Made by a program: the position numbers and the translations under genes. Below are positions 43,926-54,132 of a DNA stretch of 64,000 nt, one piece after another; the first letter of the stretch is position 1, and every line of letters starts with the position of its first letter. The DNA is from Ichthyenterobacterium magnum (GTDB taxonomy: Bacteria; Bacteroidota; Bacteroidia; Flavobacteriales; Flavobacteriaceae). The DNA lies in the NCBI RefSeq assembly GCF_003610635.1, contig NZ_RAQJ01000003.1, positions 124,001 to 188,000 of the forward strand. Direction: 5' to 3'. The notes beneath the pieces were generated by a model. That model was not told where the DNA came from, did not search any database, and saw only the letters and a program-made list of their open reading frames with translations.

Positions 43926-46421
43926 TTAAACTTTAATTGTTCTTAATCGTAGTGCATTTCCAATAACTGAAACAGAGCTAAAACTCATTGCTAAAGCTGC
44001 TATCATTGGCGAGAGCAATATTCCAAAGAATGGAAACAAAACTCCTGCTGCAATAGGCACACCTAAAGTGTTATAAATAAGTGCAAAAAATAGGTTCTGC
44101 TTAATGTTCTTCATTACAGCATTACTTAAATTTTTTGCTTTTACAATACCGTGTAAATCGCCTTTTACGAGTGTTATCATAGCACTTTCTATCGCTACAT
44201 CTGTTCCCGTACCCATTGCAATACCTACATCACTTTTTGCCAATGCTGGTGCATCGTTAATACCATCACCTGCCATAGCAACTACTTTTCCATTTTTTTG
44301 TAGTTTCTCTACTTCTTTGAGTTTGTCTTCTGGTAGCATACTGGCTTTAAAATCTGCAAGATTTAGTTCTGATGCTACTGCTTGTGCTGTATTGTGATTA
44401 TCACCTGTTAGCATTATTACATCTATCCCTTTATCTTGAAGTGCTTTAATGGCTTTAGCACTTGTTTCTTTTATTTTATCGCCTATAACTACATATCCAA
44501 CTACGGTTTCATCTATTGACAAATAAGAAACTGTTTTACCCTGTTCTTGGTAAGATTTAGCTTCGTCTTTCATTTTAGAAGTAATATCCGCTTTAGCATA
44601 TTCCATCATTTTAGGATTACCTAATGCTACATTTTTTCCATCAATTTTAGCTTCAACACCTTTTCCTGTAACAGCACTAAAATCTTCGGACTTTAAAATT
44701 TCTGCGTTGTGTTCTTTGCCATATTTAACTGTCGCTTCTGCCAAAGGATGTTCGCTATTTGTATTTAATGACACGATGTATTGTAACACTTCTTTTTCGC
44801 TTAAAGCATCATTAAAAGCTCCAACGGTTTCAACTGTTGGTTTTCCTTCGGTAATTGTTCCTGTCTTGTCAACGATAAGCGTATTTACCTTATCCATTTT
44901 TTCAAGAGCTTCAGCATTTTTAATCAATACACCATTTTGAGCACCTTTACCCACACCAACCATTACAGACATTGGTGTTGCTAAACCTAAAGCACAAGGA
45001 CAAGCAATGATTAGTACTGCAATTGCATTGACAAACGCATACACATAAACTGGTTCTGGTCCCCAAATAGACCATACAATAAATGTGATAATAGAAATAA
45101 GAACTACAACTGGCACAAAATAGCCTGAAACTTTATCTGCTAAATTTTGAATAGGTGCACGACTTCTACTGGCATCATTAACCATATGAATGATTTGTGA
45201 TAATAAAGTGTCACTTCCTACCTTTTCTGCTTTCATTAAAAAGGATTGATTCCCATTAATGGTTCCGCTACTTACTTTATCTTCTTGAGATTTGTTTACA
45301 GGAATAGGTTCGCCTGTAATCATAGATTCATCAATAGTTGTTTCGCCTTCAGTTATCACACCATCCACAGGAATTTTATCTCCTGGTTTCACTTTTAGAA
45401 TATCATTAAGTTCTATCTCGTCAATACTGACTTCAACTTCTTCACCATCTACTATTTTTATGGCTTTATTAGGTGCTAATTTCAACAGTTCTTTTACTGC
45501 CGAATTGGTTTTACTATGTGCACGAGCTTCTAACAATTGACCTAAAAGCACTAACGTTAAAATCACAGTTGCTGCTTCAAAATAGACGTGAACTGCACCT
45601 GATTCTGTTTTAAATTGACTTGGAAATACGTCTGGAAAGAACATACCAAAAACACTAAACGACCACGCCACACCTGCACCAATCCCAATAAGTGTAAACA
45701 TATTGAGATTCCAAGTCTTAATGCTTTTATAGGCACGTTCAAAGAACATCCAAGTGGCATAAAACACTACTGGAATTGATAATGCAAACTGAATCCAGTT
45801 CCAATATTTCTGTTCCATTATATCGTACAACGGATTGTTATTGAGCATTTCGCTCATAGCCATTAAGAAAATGGGCAAGGTAAATGCTGTGGCAATCCAA
45901 AATTTCTTTAATAGCTTTTTATACGTTTTTTCTTCTGCTGAACTATCTGCTTCCATTGGCACTAAATCCATCCCACAAATAGGACACGAACCTGCTTCTT
46001 CTTTTACAATTTCTGGATGCATCGGACACGTCCATTGTTCCTTTGAAGTTGCTGATAGATTTTGTTCTTCCACCAAATCCATTCCGCAAACAGGACAATC
46101 ACCTGGATTGTTATAGATTTTATCGCCTTCGCAATGCATAGGACAATAAAATGTGCCTGTACCTTTAGGTTGCTTTTCCTTTTTAGCTTCTGAATGCTGA
46201 TGGTGTTCACCTTGTTTATGAATGCTATATGTACCACCATCCTTTTTTAAGGCTTCTTGAAATGTTTCTATGGGAATATGTGATTCCATTTCTATGTTAG
46301 CTTCTGCCTTATCTAAATCGACTGTTGCTTTTGAAACACCTCCTACTTTAGAGAGCGTTTCCTCAACGTGACTGCGACAACCGTTGCAGGTCATTCCGTG
46401 TATGTGATATGTGTGTGTCAT
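43926..46421 (-). CDS. copper-exporting P-type ATPase (CopA type)
   Basis: An 831-residue P1B-type ATPase that moves Cu(I), and possibly Ag(I), out of the cytosol. The N terminus has one HMA domain (HGMTCNGCRSHVEETL) and two short YHS-like metal-binding segments with CPMH...GDCPVCGMDL and CPMHPE...GSCPICGMDL. The membrane CPC motif is CPCALGLATP, the phosphorylated Asp518 is in VDKTGTITEG, and the nucleotide loop has TGDNHNTA and AGDGINDAPALA. The duplicated metal-binding insert is longer than in most CopA proteins. It begins 4 bases after the CusC-type gene. Confidence 0.93.
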   Translation of the reverse strand: MTHTYHIHGMTCNGCRSHVEETLSKVGGVSKATVDLDKAEANIEMESHIPIETFQEALKKDGGTYSIHKQGEHHQHSEAKKEKQPKGTGTFYCPMHCEGDKIYNNPGDCPVCGMDLVEEQNLSATSKEQWTCPMHPEIVKEEAGSCPICGMDLVPMEADSSAEEKTYKKLLKKFWIATAFTLPIFLMAMSEMLNNNPLYDIMEQKYWNWIQFALSIPVVFYATWMFFERAYKSIKTWNLNMFTLIGIGAGVAWSFSVFGMFFPDVFPSQFKTESGAVHVYFEAATVILTLVLLGQLLEARAHSKTNSAVKELLKLAPNKAIKIVDGEEVEVSIDEIELNDILKVKPGDKIPVDGVITEGETTIDESMITGEPIPVNKSQEDKVSSGTINGNQSFLMKAEKVGSDTLLSQIIHMVNDASRSRAPIQNLADKVSGYFVPVVVLISIITFIVWSIWGPEPVYVYAFVNAIAVLIIACPCALGLATPMSVMVGVGKGAQNGVLIKNAEALEKMDKVNTLIVDKTGTITEGKPTVETVGAFNDALSEKEVLQYIVSLNTNSEHPLAEATVKYGKEHNAEILKSEDFSAVTGKGVEAKIDGKNVALGNPKMMEYAKADITSKMKDEAKSYQEQGKTVSYLSIDETVVGYVVIGDKIKETSAKAIKALQDKGIDVIMLTGDNHNTAQAVASELNLADFKASMLPEDKLKEVEKLQKNGKVVAMAGDGINDAPALAKSDVGIAMGTGTDVAIESAMITLVKGDLHGIVKAKNLSNAVMKNIKQNLFFALIYNTLGVPIAAGVLFPFFGILLSPMIAALAMSFSSVSVIGNALRLRTIKV

Positions 46422-46425
46422 TGTT

Positions 46426-47661
46426 TTACTGAATTAAATAATTAATGATTGTACTTTGCACATAGTAGGTCTTCACAGATTCTATTTGGTTCATTTGAAA
46501 CTTTAGCTGCAACTCTTGAATATCCAAAACATCATTAAAATCAATCGTTCCTGTTTCATAGCTTTTGATTAAAATGTCTTCTGCATCTTTGGCTTGCTGT
46601 AGGTTTTTGGTTTGGGTAGCATAACTTATTCTTGCAGAAATGCGTTCGTTATTCGCTTTGTCTAAAAGCGTTTCCAATGCATTTAAACGTTCCTGTTTTT
46701 GAGCAGTAATTTCCTGCTGTTGCAAATCATTTTGTTTGGTTTGGGATTTATATTTCTTATTGAAAATTGGGATAGATACCGAAACCATTGGCATTACAAT
46801 ATCCTTTCCGTTATCGCTGAAATCCATATTTGGTCTTTCAGCAACATTGATATAATCTAATCCAAAACCAATCATTGGACTGCTTTCTTTTTGATTCAAT
46901 AATTCTGATTGCTCTATGGATTGATAGAGTTTATCAAATTTTAGTAATTCAGGATGTAATACTAATTTTTCAAAAGTAATATCAAAGTCTTCAGAAGGTA
47001 TCATTAAACTATCTACCACATTCACGGTAACATCATTACCTCTATTCAATAGATTATTGAAGTTAGTTTGTTCTGCTAAAAATTGTTGTTGCAACACATC
47101 TTTGAGTTGTTGCATTTCGTTTTGACGCATTTGTAAACGCAATACATCAACCGCTGATGCTTTACCAACCTCAACAGAAGTCAAAGCCATTGTTTCATAA
47201 GTTTCTAACAGATTGATATTCTCTGTTAATACCTTTTGTTTTGCTTTATTAGCATATAGTCTATAATAAGATTGTGAAACTGAAGACATTAGTTTTCGCT
47301 TCGCAATTACAATATCTTCATACTTAACATCTGCTAACGAACTAACGTAATTTTCTCTTGCCGAAATATTACCAAACCACGGTAACATTTGTTTTGCAGA
47401 CACCTTAAAGCGTTGAGCACCTGTTCGAGTTTCTGGTTCACTTACAAAATAACCAACACCAAATTCTGTATTAGGAACCGTATTTACTTCATTTACTTTT
47501 TCTGAAACCCTTTTGTATTGCAATTCAAATTTTTGAATTTCAGGATTGTTATCTAATGCTTCATTAATGAGCACATCTAATTGTTGCGCATTTCCTTTGA
47601 GAACAAAGATTAAAAAACAAAGAAAAATGACTGACTTTATGTGTGATTTTATATGTTTCAT
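46426..47661 (-). CDS. CusC-like outer-membrane efflux channel (TolC family)
   Basis: A 411-residue outer-membrane channel with a signal peptide ending near GNAQQ (about residue 26). Two OEP repeats give the TolC barrel and coiled coil: LDVLINEALDNNPEIQKFEL, SSVSQSYYRLYANKAKQKVL, then EKLVLHPELLKFDKLYQSIE and RISARISYATQTKNLQQAKD. Length is normal for the family. Its ATG overlaps the CusA-type stop codon by one base, so the pump and channel are translationally coupled. Confidence 0.88.
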   Translation of the reverse strand: MKHIKSHIKSVIFLCFLIFVLKGNAQQLDVLINEALDNNPEIQKFELQYKRVSEKVNEVNTVPNTEFGVGYFVSEPETRTGAQRFKVSAKQMLPWFGNISARENYVSSLADVKYEDIVIAKRKLMSSVSQSYYRLYANKAKQKVLTENINLLETYETMALTSVEVGKASAVDVLRLQMRQNEMQQLKDVLQQQFLAEQTNFNNLLNRGNDVTVNVVDSLMIPSEDFDITFEKLVLHPELLKFDKLYQSIEQSELLNQKESSPMIGFGLDYINVAERPNMDFSDNGKDIVMPMVSVSIPIFNKKYKSQTKQNDLQQQEITAQKQERLNALETLLDKANNERISARISYATQTKNLQQAKDAEDILIKSYETGTIDFNDVLDIQELQLKFQMNQIESVKTYYVQSTIINYLIQ

Positions 47662-50600
47662 TATACTGTTCTTTTAAGTTTAACTTCTGATTTCCAACTA
47701 TATAAAACAGGGACTACAAATAGTGTTATTAAAGCGATTAACATTCCACCAAAACTTGGTATTGCCATAGGTATCATAATATCACTACCTCTTCCTGTAG
47801 ATGTTAATACTGGTAATAATGCCAATATGGTAGTAGCAGTTGTCATTAAACAAGGTCTAATACGTTTTTCTCCTGCTTCTACTACTGATGCTCTGATTTC
47901 TTTTTTATTTTCTGGTGTATTTCTATCAAATGTTTGTGTTAAATAAGTTGCCATTACAACTCCATCATCGGTTGCGATACCAAATAGTGCAATAAACCCA
48001 ACCCAAACCGCTACACTTAAATTAATGGGGTGCATTTGAAATAAATCGCGCAGATTTTCACCAAAGACATTGAAGTTTAAGAACCAATCTTGACCATAGA
48101 GCCATATCATTACAAAACCACCAGCAAAAGCAACTGCAATACCTGTGAATACCATTAGTGATGTCCCTACTGAACGAAATTGGAAATACAGAATTAAGAA
48201 AATGATTGCCAACGCTAAAGGCACAACAACCGACAAGGTTTTTTCTGCTCTTAATTGGTTTTCATACGTTCCCGTAAATTGGTAGTTGATACCTTTTGGG
48301 ACTACCAATTCGCCACTATCTATCTTTTCTTGAATTAAGGTTTGTGCATTTTCTACCACATTGACTTCTGCAAAACCATCCATTTTATCAAATAACACAT
48401 AGCCAACTAAAAAAGTGTCTTCACTTTTAATTACTTGTGGACCTTGTTCATATTTTATAGTCGCTAATTCACTTAAAGGAATAGGGCTTCCTTTTTCAAC
48501 AGGCACATAGATTTGTTTTAAATCGGTTGGATTTGCTCTTAATTCTCTTGGGTAACGAACTCTAACACCATAACGCTCACGACCTTCTACTGTCTGTGTT
48601 AATACCATACCACCAACAGCCACTTTCAAAACATTTTGAACTTCCTCAATGGTTACGCCATAACGAGCAATTTTCTCTCTATCAATATCAATTAACAAAT
48701 AGGGTTTACCTACAATACGGTCTGCAAAAACAGCTTCATCTTTTACACCTTCAGCTTGTTTTAAAATATCTTCTAATCGCATTCCAAACGCTTCAATCTG
48801 CTTTAAATCTTGCCCTTTTATTTTAATACCCATTGGTGCTCGCATTCCTGTTTGCAACATTACCAATCGGGTTTCAATAGGTTGTAGCTTTGGTGCAGAC
48901 GTTACGCCTGGTAATTTGGTCACTTTTACAATTTCGTTCCAAATATCATCTGGTGATTGTATTTCAGGTCTCCAATTTCGATAGAACTCTCCATTATTGT
49001 CTGGAATGAGTTGAGACCTTTCGACTGTGCTCAAGGTGACATTTTCTGTATTATTTGGATTTGCGATAAATCGACCATCTTTTAATTCAAACAAGCCATC
49101 ATTATTCACTTTGTAGCGTTGACGTTCTCGGTTTTCATTCAGCATATATTCTGACTTATACTGAATAACATTTTCATACATTGATAGTGGTGCTGGGTCT
49201 AATGCAGATTCTGTACGACCTGCTTTTCCAACTACAGTTTCGATTTCAGGAATACTGGCAACTGCCATATCTAACTGCTGTAAAACACGCTTATTTTCTT
49301 CTACACCAGAATGTGGCATAGAAGTAGGCATCAATAAAAAAGAACCTTCATTTAACGATGGCATAAATTCTTTGCCTGTGTTTTTCATAATGAAAAAACC
49401 AGCAATGACAATTGCAGTTGGAATTGAAAGAAATAGTAATTTATTATCTAAACACCATCTTAAAATTCGTGTATAATACCTGATAAACAATGAGAAAACA
49501 CCCAATAAGCCAAAGCAAATGACACCAACAAAGATGAGGTTCCAGAAGATACTTTTATCAACTCCTAAAGGTCTCCAATATTCCGCTAACAGAAATACTA
49601 TTGCAGTTGTACATATTATGATATTAATTAAGTTGGATTGTTTTTCTGTTATTTTATTTTGAGTACTTAACAATGCTGTGATACCAAAAGCTATCAATAT
49701 TAATCCTAACCAATAACCATAGATTATTGCTATTATCCCTAATACTATTAAAACGCCATTTAAAGCATATTTAAAATGCGTTTTTATGCTTTTCTTTCTG
49801 AATAAAAACGCTGCAAAAGGTGGAATTAAAAACAATGCTACAATTATTGAAGCTGTTAATGCAAAGGTTTTTGTGAATGCTAATGGTCTGAACAATTTAC
49901 CTTCAGCGCCAATCATTGTAAATACAGGAATGAAACTTATAATTGTAGTCATTACTGCGGTTACGATTGCACCAGAAACTTCGGCTGTTGCGTTGTAAAC
50001 TACTGTATTAATGGATTGTGTTCCATCATCTTCATCTAAATGCCGAATGATATTTTCTGATAGTATAACACCAACATCGACCATTGTTCCGATAGCAATT
50101 GCAATACCAGATAATGCGACAATATTAGCATCGACGCCAAAGAGTTTCATCGCAATAAATACCATTAAGACTGCAACTGGTAATAATCCTGAAATCAAGA
50201 CAGAAGCTCGAAGATTAAACACCATAATGATTATAACCAAAATGGTAATCAATATTTCAAGAGTTAAGGCTTCATTGAGTGTACCTAAAGTTTCTTGTAT
50301 CAATTCTGTTCTGTCATAAAAAGGCACTATGGTAACTTGTGATGTTCTTCCATCTGCCAAAACTTTTGAAGGTAATCCTGCACTTAATTCATTAATTTTT
50401 TCCTTTACGTTATTAATGACTTCCATTGGGTTTGCTCCATAACGAGCCACCACAACAGCACCAACAACTTCAGCACCTTCTTTATCCAATAAACCTCGTC
50501 TTGTTGCTGGACCTAATGAAACTTTTCCAATGTCTTTAATTTTTATTGAAGTGAAATTTTCAGAATCAACTACAGCATTTTCAATATCTGCAATGGATTT

Positions 50601-51365
50601 TACATACCCCAAACCACGAACTAAATATTCAGCTTGGTTAATTTCCAAGGTTTGTGCGCCAATATCCTTATTACTTTCTTTTACAGCTTTAACAATATGA
50701 TGTAACCCAATGTTATATTGACGCATTAGTTCTGGGTTTACATCCACTTGGTACTCTTGAACATAACCACCAATTGATGCAACTTCAGAAACACCGCTTG
50801 CAGAGGACAAGGCATATTTAACATAGTAATCTTGAATACTACGTAATTCGTGTAAATCCCAACCACCTGTTACATTACCGTTCTCATCACGACCTTCAAG
50901 TGTGTACCAAAATATTTGTCCTAATCCTGTGGCATCTGGACCTAACGCTGGATTAACACCTTCGGGTAATAAACCACTTGGTAAGGAATTAAGTTTTTCG
51001 AGAATACGACTTCTGCTCCAGTAAAATTCTATATCCTCTTCAAAAATGATATAGATGCTTGAAAACCCAAACATAGAGGAACTACGAATGGTTTTCACTC
51101 CAGGAATACCCAATAATGATGTGGTTAATGGATAGGTTATTTGGTCTTCTATATCTTGTGGGGAACGACCATCCCACTTGGTAAATACGATTTGTTGATT
51201 TTCACCTATATCGGGAATAGCATCTACTGCTACAGGGTTACTTGGCAAAAATCCTGTATCCCAATTAAAAGGTGCATTAACAGTTCCCCATCCAATAAAA
51301 AGGACAAGTAGTAAAACTGCAACGAGTTTGTTTTCTATTAAAAATTTGATGCTTTTATTTAGCAT
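47661..51365 (-). CDS. CusA-type Cu/Ag RND efflux pump
   Basis: A 1234-residue inner-membrane RND transporter. It has 12 membrane helices in two halves with large periplasmic loops. Family motifs include NAPFNWDTGFLPSNPVAVDA, FTKWDGRSPQDIEDQITYPL, SGIAIAIGTMVDVGVILSEN with the proton-relay Asp in helix 4, and FGIATDDGVVMATYL. It is about 180 residues longer than E. coli CusA, through an added segment near residues 540-640 (helix-rich) and an insert around EFYRNWRPEIQSP. A TTG at 51383 is in frame but ATG at 51365 fits. It pairs with the adaptor and channel of this operon. Confidence 0.92.
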   Translation of the reverse strand: MLNKSIKFLIENKLVAVLLLVLFIGWGTVNAPFNWDTGFLPSNPVAVDAIPDIGENQQIVFTKWDGRSPQDIEDQITYPLTTSLLGIPGVKTIRSSSMFGFSSIYIIFEEDIEFYWSRSRILEKLNSLPSGLLPEGVNPALGPDATGLGQIFWYTLEGRDENGNVTGGWDLHELRSIQDYYVKYALSSASGVSEVASIGGYVQEYQVDVNPELMRQYNIGLHHIVKAVKESNKDIGAQTLEINQAEYLVRGLGYVKSIADIENAVVDSENFTSIKIKDIGKVSLGPATRRGLLDKEGAEVVGAVVVARYGANPMEVINNVKEKINELSAGLPSKVLADGRTSQVTIVPFYDRTELIQETLGTLNEALTLEILITILVIIIMVFNLRASVLISGLLPVAVLMVFIAMKLFGVDANIVALSGIAIAIGTMVDVGVILSENIIRHLDEDDGTQSINTVVYNATAEVSGAIVTAVMTTIISFIPVFTMIGAEGKLFRPLAFTKTFALTASIIVALFLIPPFAAFLFRKKSIKTHFKYALNGVLIVLGIIAIIYGYWLGLILIAFGITALLSTQNKITEKQSNLINIIICTTAIVFLLAEYWRPLGVDKSIFWNLIFVGVICFGLLGVFSLFIRYYTRILRWCLDNKLLFLSIPTAIVIAGFFIMKNTGKEFMPSLNEGSFLLMPTSMPHSGVEENKRVLQQLDMAVASIPEIETVVGKAGRTESALDPAPLSMYENVIQYKSEYMLNENRERQRYKVNNDGLFELKDGRFIANPNNTENVTLSTVERSQLIPDNNGEFYRNWRPEIQSPDDIWNEIVKVTKLPGVTSAPKLQPIETRLVMLQTGMRAPMGIKIKGQDLKQIEAFGMRLEDILKQAEGVKDEAVFADRIVGKPYLLIDIDREKIARYGVTIEEVQNVLKVAVGGMVLTQTVEGRERYGVRVRYPRELRANPTDLKQIYVPVEKGSPIPLSELATIKYEQGPQVIKSEDTFLVGYVLFDKMDGFAEVNVVENAQTLIQEKIDSGELVVPKGINYQFTGTYENQLRAEKTLSVVVPLALAIIFLILYFQFRSVGTSLMVFTGIAVAFAGGFVMIWLYGQDWFLNFNVFGENLRDLFQMHPINLSVAVWVGFIALFGIATDDGVVMATYLTQTFDRNTPENKKEIRASVVEAGEKRIRPCLMTTATTILALLPVLTSTGRGSDIMIPMAIPSFGGMLIALITLFVVPVLYSWKSEVKLKRTV

Positions 51366-51421
51366 ATGATTGATTTTAAACAATTAGACAATAGTGTTGT
51401 AAAAACACCGAATACAGTAAA

Positions 51422-51452
51422 TTATCCTTACGACATTGCAGTCATAGGATAA
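51422..51452 (-). terminator. hairpin between the HYC_CC_PP and CusA-type genes
   Basis: TTATCC / GGATAA and GAC / GTC make an interrupted stem around loop ATTGCA in the leader of the pump gene. With no T-run it is more likely a leader or mRNA-processing structure than a strong terminator. Confidence 0.4.
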
Positions 51453-51472
51453 AAGAGTCTATTGTTTAAAAA

Positions 51473-51886
51473 TCAAATTAAGTATGTCTCGTCAATCTTG
51501 TAGAGTTGCCTTATGACGAGTGGTGGTTTGTATTCTTCGTAGGTAGATACATTACTGTCTAAACCTTCAAAAAGGTTAATGTAAGTATAAACAAATGAAG
51601 CGATGAATACTTGTTGCTCAAACGTGATTTTGTCAACTTGCAATTGTAATTCGTCTTGACCTTCAATTGCTAATTGTTTATCATCACAACAATTTTTCTT
51701 GGTAATAGAACATTCTTCGGTTGAAGGCTTTTCCATTTCCATTCCGCAACCTTTGGCTTTTTGAAAGATAGCAGATTCTACTAAAGTATCTCCACAATAA
51801 TGCATATTCACAGTAAATGACATTGTAGAGAATAACACTACAAAAGTCATTGCTAAAGACATTATTTTATGGAAAATCTGCTTCAT
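51473..51886 (-). CDS. HYC_CC_PP family protein
   Basis: A 137-residue exported protein. The signal-like helix (IMSLAMTFVVLFSTMSFTV) is followed by the three sequence marks that name the family: MHYCGD, KKNCCDDK and YKPPLV. Six Cys and a Met-rich segment (GCGMEMEK) suggest copper or another soft metal. The family occurs in metal-resistance loci of Bacteroidota; its role is unproven. The frame extends upstream, but the ATG at 51884-51886 (MKQIFHK) gives a clean signal peptide. Confidence 0.85.
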   Translation of the reverse strand: MKQIFHKIMSLAMTFVVLFSTMSFTVNMHYCGDTLVESAIFQKAKGCGMEMEKPSTEECSITKKNCCDDKQLAIEGQDELQLQVDKITFEQQVFIASFVYTYINLFEGLDSNVSTYEEYKPPLVIRQLYKIDETYLI

Positions 51887-51957
51887 ATTGATTGCGAAGT
51901 TACGAAATTTTAACAACTATTGATTTTGTTTAACAGAAGTTTAATTGATTAATCTGC

Positions 51958-53910
51958 TTAATCCCATTTCATTTTCTGCAATCGAACTGCATTTAAAATT
52001 GCTAATAATGCTACTCCTACATCTGCAAAAACAGCTTCCCACATTGTGGCTAAACCACCTGCTCCTAATATCAAGACAATAACTTTAACTCCAAACGCTA
52101 AAATGATATTCTGCCAAACTACTTTGCGTGTAGAACGACTAATTTTAATGGCTCTCACTACTTTTGATGGTTGGTCTGTTTGAATAATGACATCTGCTGT
52201 TTCAATAGCTACATCACTACCTAAACCACCCATCGCAATACCAACGTTACTTAATGCTAAAACAGGTGCATCGTTAATACCATCACCTATAAAAGCTACT
52301 TTATTTTCAGGATTCTTCTTTAAAGATTCAACTTCGTTTAATTTATCTTCTGGTAGTAAACCACCTTTAGCATTTTCAATATTCAACTTTTTAGCGACTT
52401 GTTGAGTTATAGAATCTTTATCACCAGAAAGCATCATAATATTTTTAATGCCTACTTTATGTAAATCTGTAATTGTTTCTTTTGCATCCTCTTTTAATTC
52501 ATCTGCTATTACTACATAACCTGCAAATTGATTATCGATTGCAACTAATACTATCGATTCTACAATAGATTCCGTTTCAGTTGGAACATCAATACTATTG
52601 GCAATCATTAAGGCTTGGTTACCTACTAAAACAGTTTTACCGTTTACTATACCTTTTAATCCTTTACCAGCAATTTCAGAAACTTCTTTTGCTTCATAGC
52701 TATTTTCAGTTCCTTTATATACCATTATGGCTTTAGCTATTGGATGCGTGGATTGTTCTTCCATAGCCATTAAATACTTCATAAAATCAGATTCATCCCA
52801 ACCAATAGTTTTTATTTCTTTGATTTTAAATACACCTTTGGTAACGGTTCCTGTTTTGTCCATTACCAATGTATTTATCTTGGTCATAGCGTCTAAAAAT
52901 GAAGCCCCTTTAAATAAAATACCATTCTTTGAAGCTACACCTAAACCACCGAAATAACCTAATGGTATTGAAATCACTAACGCACAAGGACAAGAAATCA
53001 CCAAGAATATTAATGCTCTGTATAACCAATCTCTAAAAGCATAATCATCTACAAAAAAGTAAGGTATAAAAATAACACCAATAGCCAAGAATACTACAAT
53101 TGGCGTGTAGATACGAGCAAACTGTCTAATGAATAATTCTGTTTTAGATTTACGTGCAGTAGCATTTTGAACCAATTCTAATATTCTGGCAATAGAACTA
53201 TCTTCAAACTTATTAGTTACCTCAACTTCAATAACGCTTTCTAAATTGATACTACCTGCGTAAACCTTTGCTTCTTTCTGAATGGAATCTGGTTTGCTCT
53301 CGCCTGTTAACGCTGCGGTGTTTAGAGATGCTTTTTCGGATAATAAAATCCCATCTAACGGTATTTTCTCACCTACTCGAATTTGTATTTTTTCACCAAT
53401 ATTTACAGCTTCTGGCGACACACTAACATAATCACCATCACGAAATACATTGGCTTCTTTTGGTCGAACATCTAATAAGGCTTTAATATTTCCTTTTGCT
53501 CTATTAACTGCTGCGTTTTGAAATAATTCTCCTACTGCATAAAATAGCATTACTGCCACACCTTCAGGATATTCACCAATGATAAACGCACCAATGGTGG
53601 CAATAGACATTAAAAAGAACTCGGTAAAAACATCGCCTTTTATAAGACTTTTCCAACCTTCTTTAATTACAGGAAATCCAACTGGAATATATGCTAAAGT
53701 GTACCAAACTACTCGAATCCATCCTTGAAATTGAGGAATCGCATCAAAATAATCTACAGCGATACCTACCATTAACATAACAAAACTTATGATAGCAGGA
53801 ATGTATGTTTTGAATGCACTTCCATTACCGTGATTATGACCATCATCGTGAGAATGTTGTGCTTCTGAATTTGGTTTTAAATCTTTTAAATTGATTTTCT
53901 TTTTTTTCAT
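51958..53910 (-). CDS. Zn/Cd/Pb-type P1B ATPase (ZntA-like)
   Basis: A 650-residue heavy-metal ATPase. It lacks an N-terminal HMA domain and instead has a short His-rich stretch, HSHDDGHNHG, near residues 19-28. The membrane motif is SCPCALVISIP, the phosphorylated Asp351 is in VMDKTGTVTKG, and the hinge is FIGDGINDAPVLALS. Loss of the HMA domain and the SCPCAL-VIS context suggest Zn(II)/Cd(II) rather than copper. An upstream in-frame start at 53985 would overlap the GDCCVxC gene; ATG at 53910 is better. It lies 10 bases after that gene. Confidence 0.92.
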   Translation of the reverse strand: MKKKKINLKDLKPNSEAQHSHDDGHNHGNGSAFKTYIPAIISFVMLMVGIAVDYFDAIPQFQGWIRVVWYTLAYIPVGFPVIKEGWKSLIKGDVFTEFFLMSIATIGAFIIGEYPEGVAVMLFYAVGELFQNAAVNRAKGNIKALLDVRPKEANVFRDGDYVSVSPEAVNIGEKIQIRVGEKIPLDGILLSEKASLNTAALTGESKPDSIQKEAKVYAGSINLESVIEVEVTNKFEDSSIARILELVQNATARKSKTELFIRQFARIYTPIVVFLAIGVIFIPYFFVDDYAFRDWLYRALIFLVISCPCALVISIPLGYFGGLGVASKNGILFKGASFLDAMTKINTLVMDKTGTVTKGVFKIKEIKTIGWDESDFMKYLMAMEEQSTHPIAKAIMVYKGTENSYEAKEVSEIAGKGLKGIVNGKTVLVGNQALMIANSIDVPTETESIVESIVLVAIDNQFAGYVVIADELKEDAKETITDLHKVGIKNIMMLSGDKDSITQQVAKKLNIENAKGGLLPEDKLNEVESLKKNPENKVAFIGDGINDAPVLALSNVGIAMGGLGSDVAIETADVIIQTDQPSKVVRAIKISRSTRKVVWQNIILAFGVKVIVLILGAGGLATMWEAVFADVGVALLAILNAVRLQKMKWD

Positions 53911-53920
53911 CAAGTTAGTT

Positions 53921-54127
53921 TTAACAACAACTTTTGTTTTGTTGAATTGGTGGACAAGGAACTGTACCATAAGAACAATACACACAACAATCTCCTTTGT
54001 TTGGTTTTAAAACTGTTTTACATTTCTCACATTCATAAAAGAATTGACAGGCATTTGTTGGCATATCTTCTTCCTTTTTATGACCACAGGTTGGGCAAGT
54101 GATTTCAGATTTTAATATAGTTTGCAT
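53921..54127 (-). CDS. GDCCVxC-domain Cys-rich protein
   Basis: A 68-residue cytosolic protein with 11 Cys. Paired motifs CPTCGH and CEKC frame a rubredoxin-like zinc knuckle. The name-giving GDCCVYC follows, and the tail ends in PCPP...KSCC. Small proteins of this type accompany merT/merTP genes and may buffer Hg(II) or another thiophilic metal in the cytosol. TTG at 54130 and ATG at 54127 are adjacent; I took ATG. It begins 5 bases after the merTP stop. Confidence 0.88.
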   Translation of the reverse strand: MQTILKSEITCPTCGHKKEEDMPTNACQFFYECEKCKTVLKPNKGDCCVYCSYGTVPCPPIQQNKSCC

Positions 54128-54132
54128 CAATT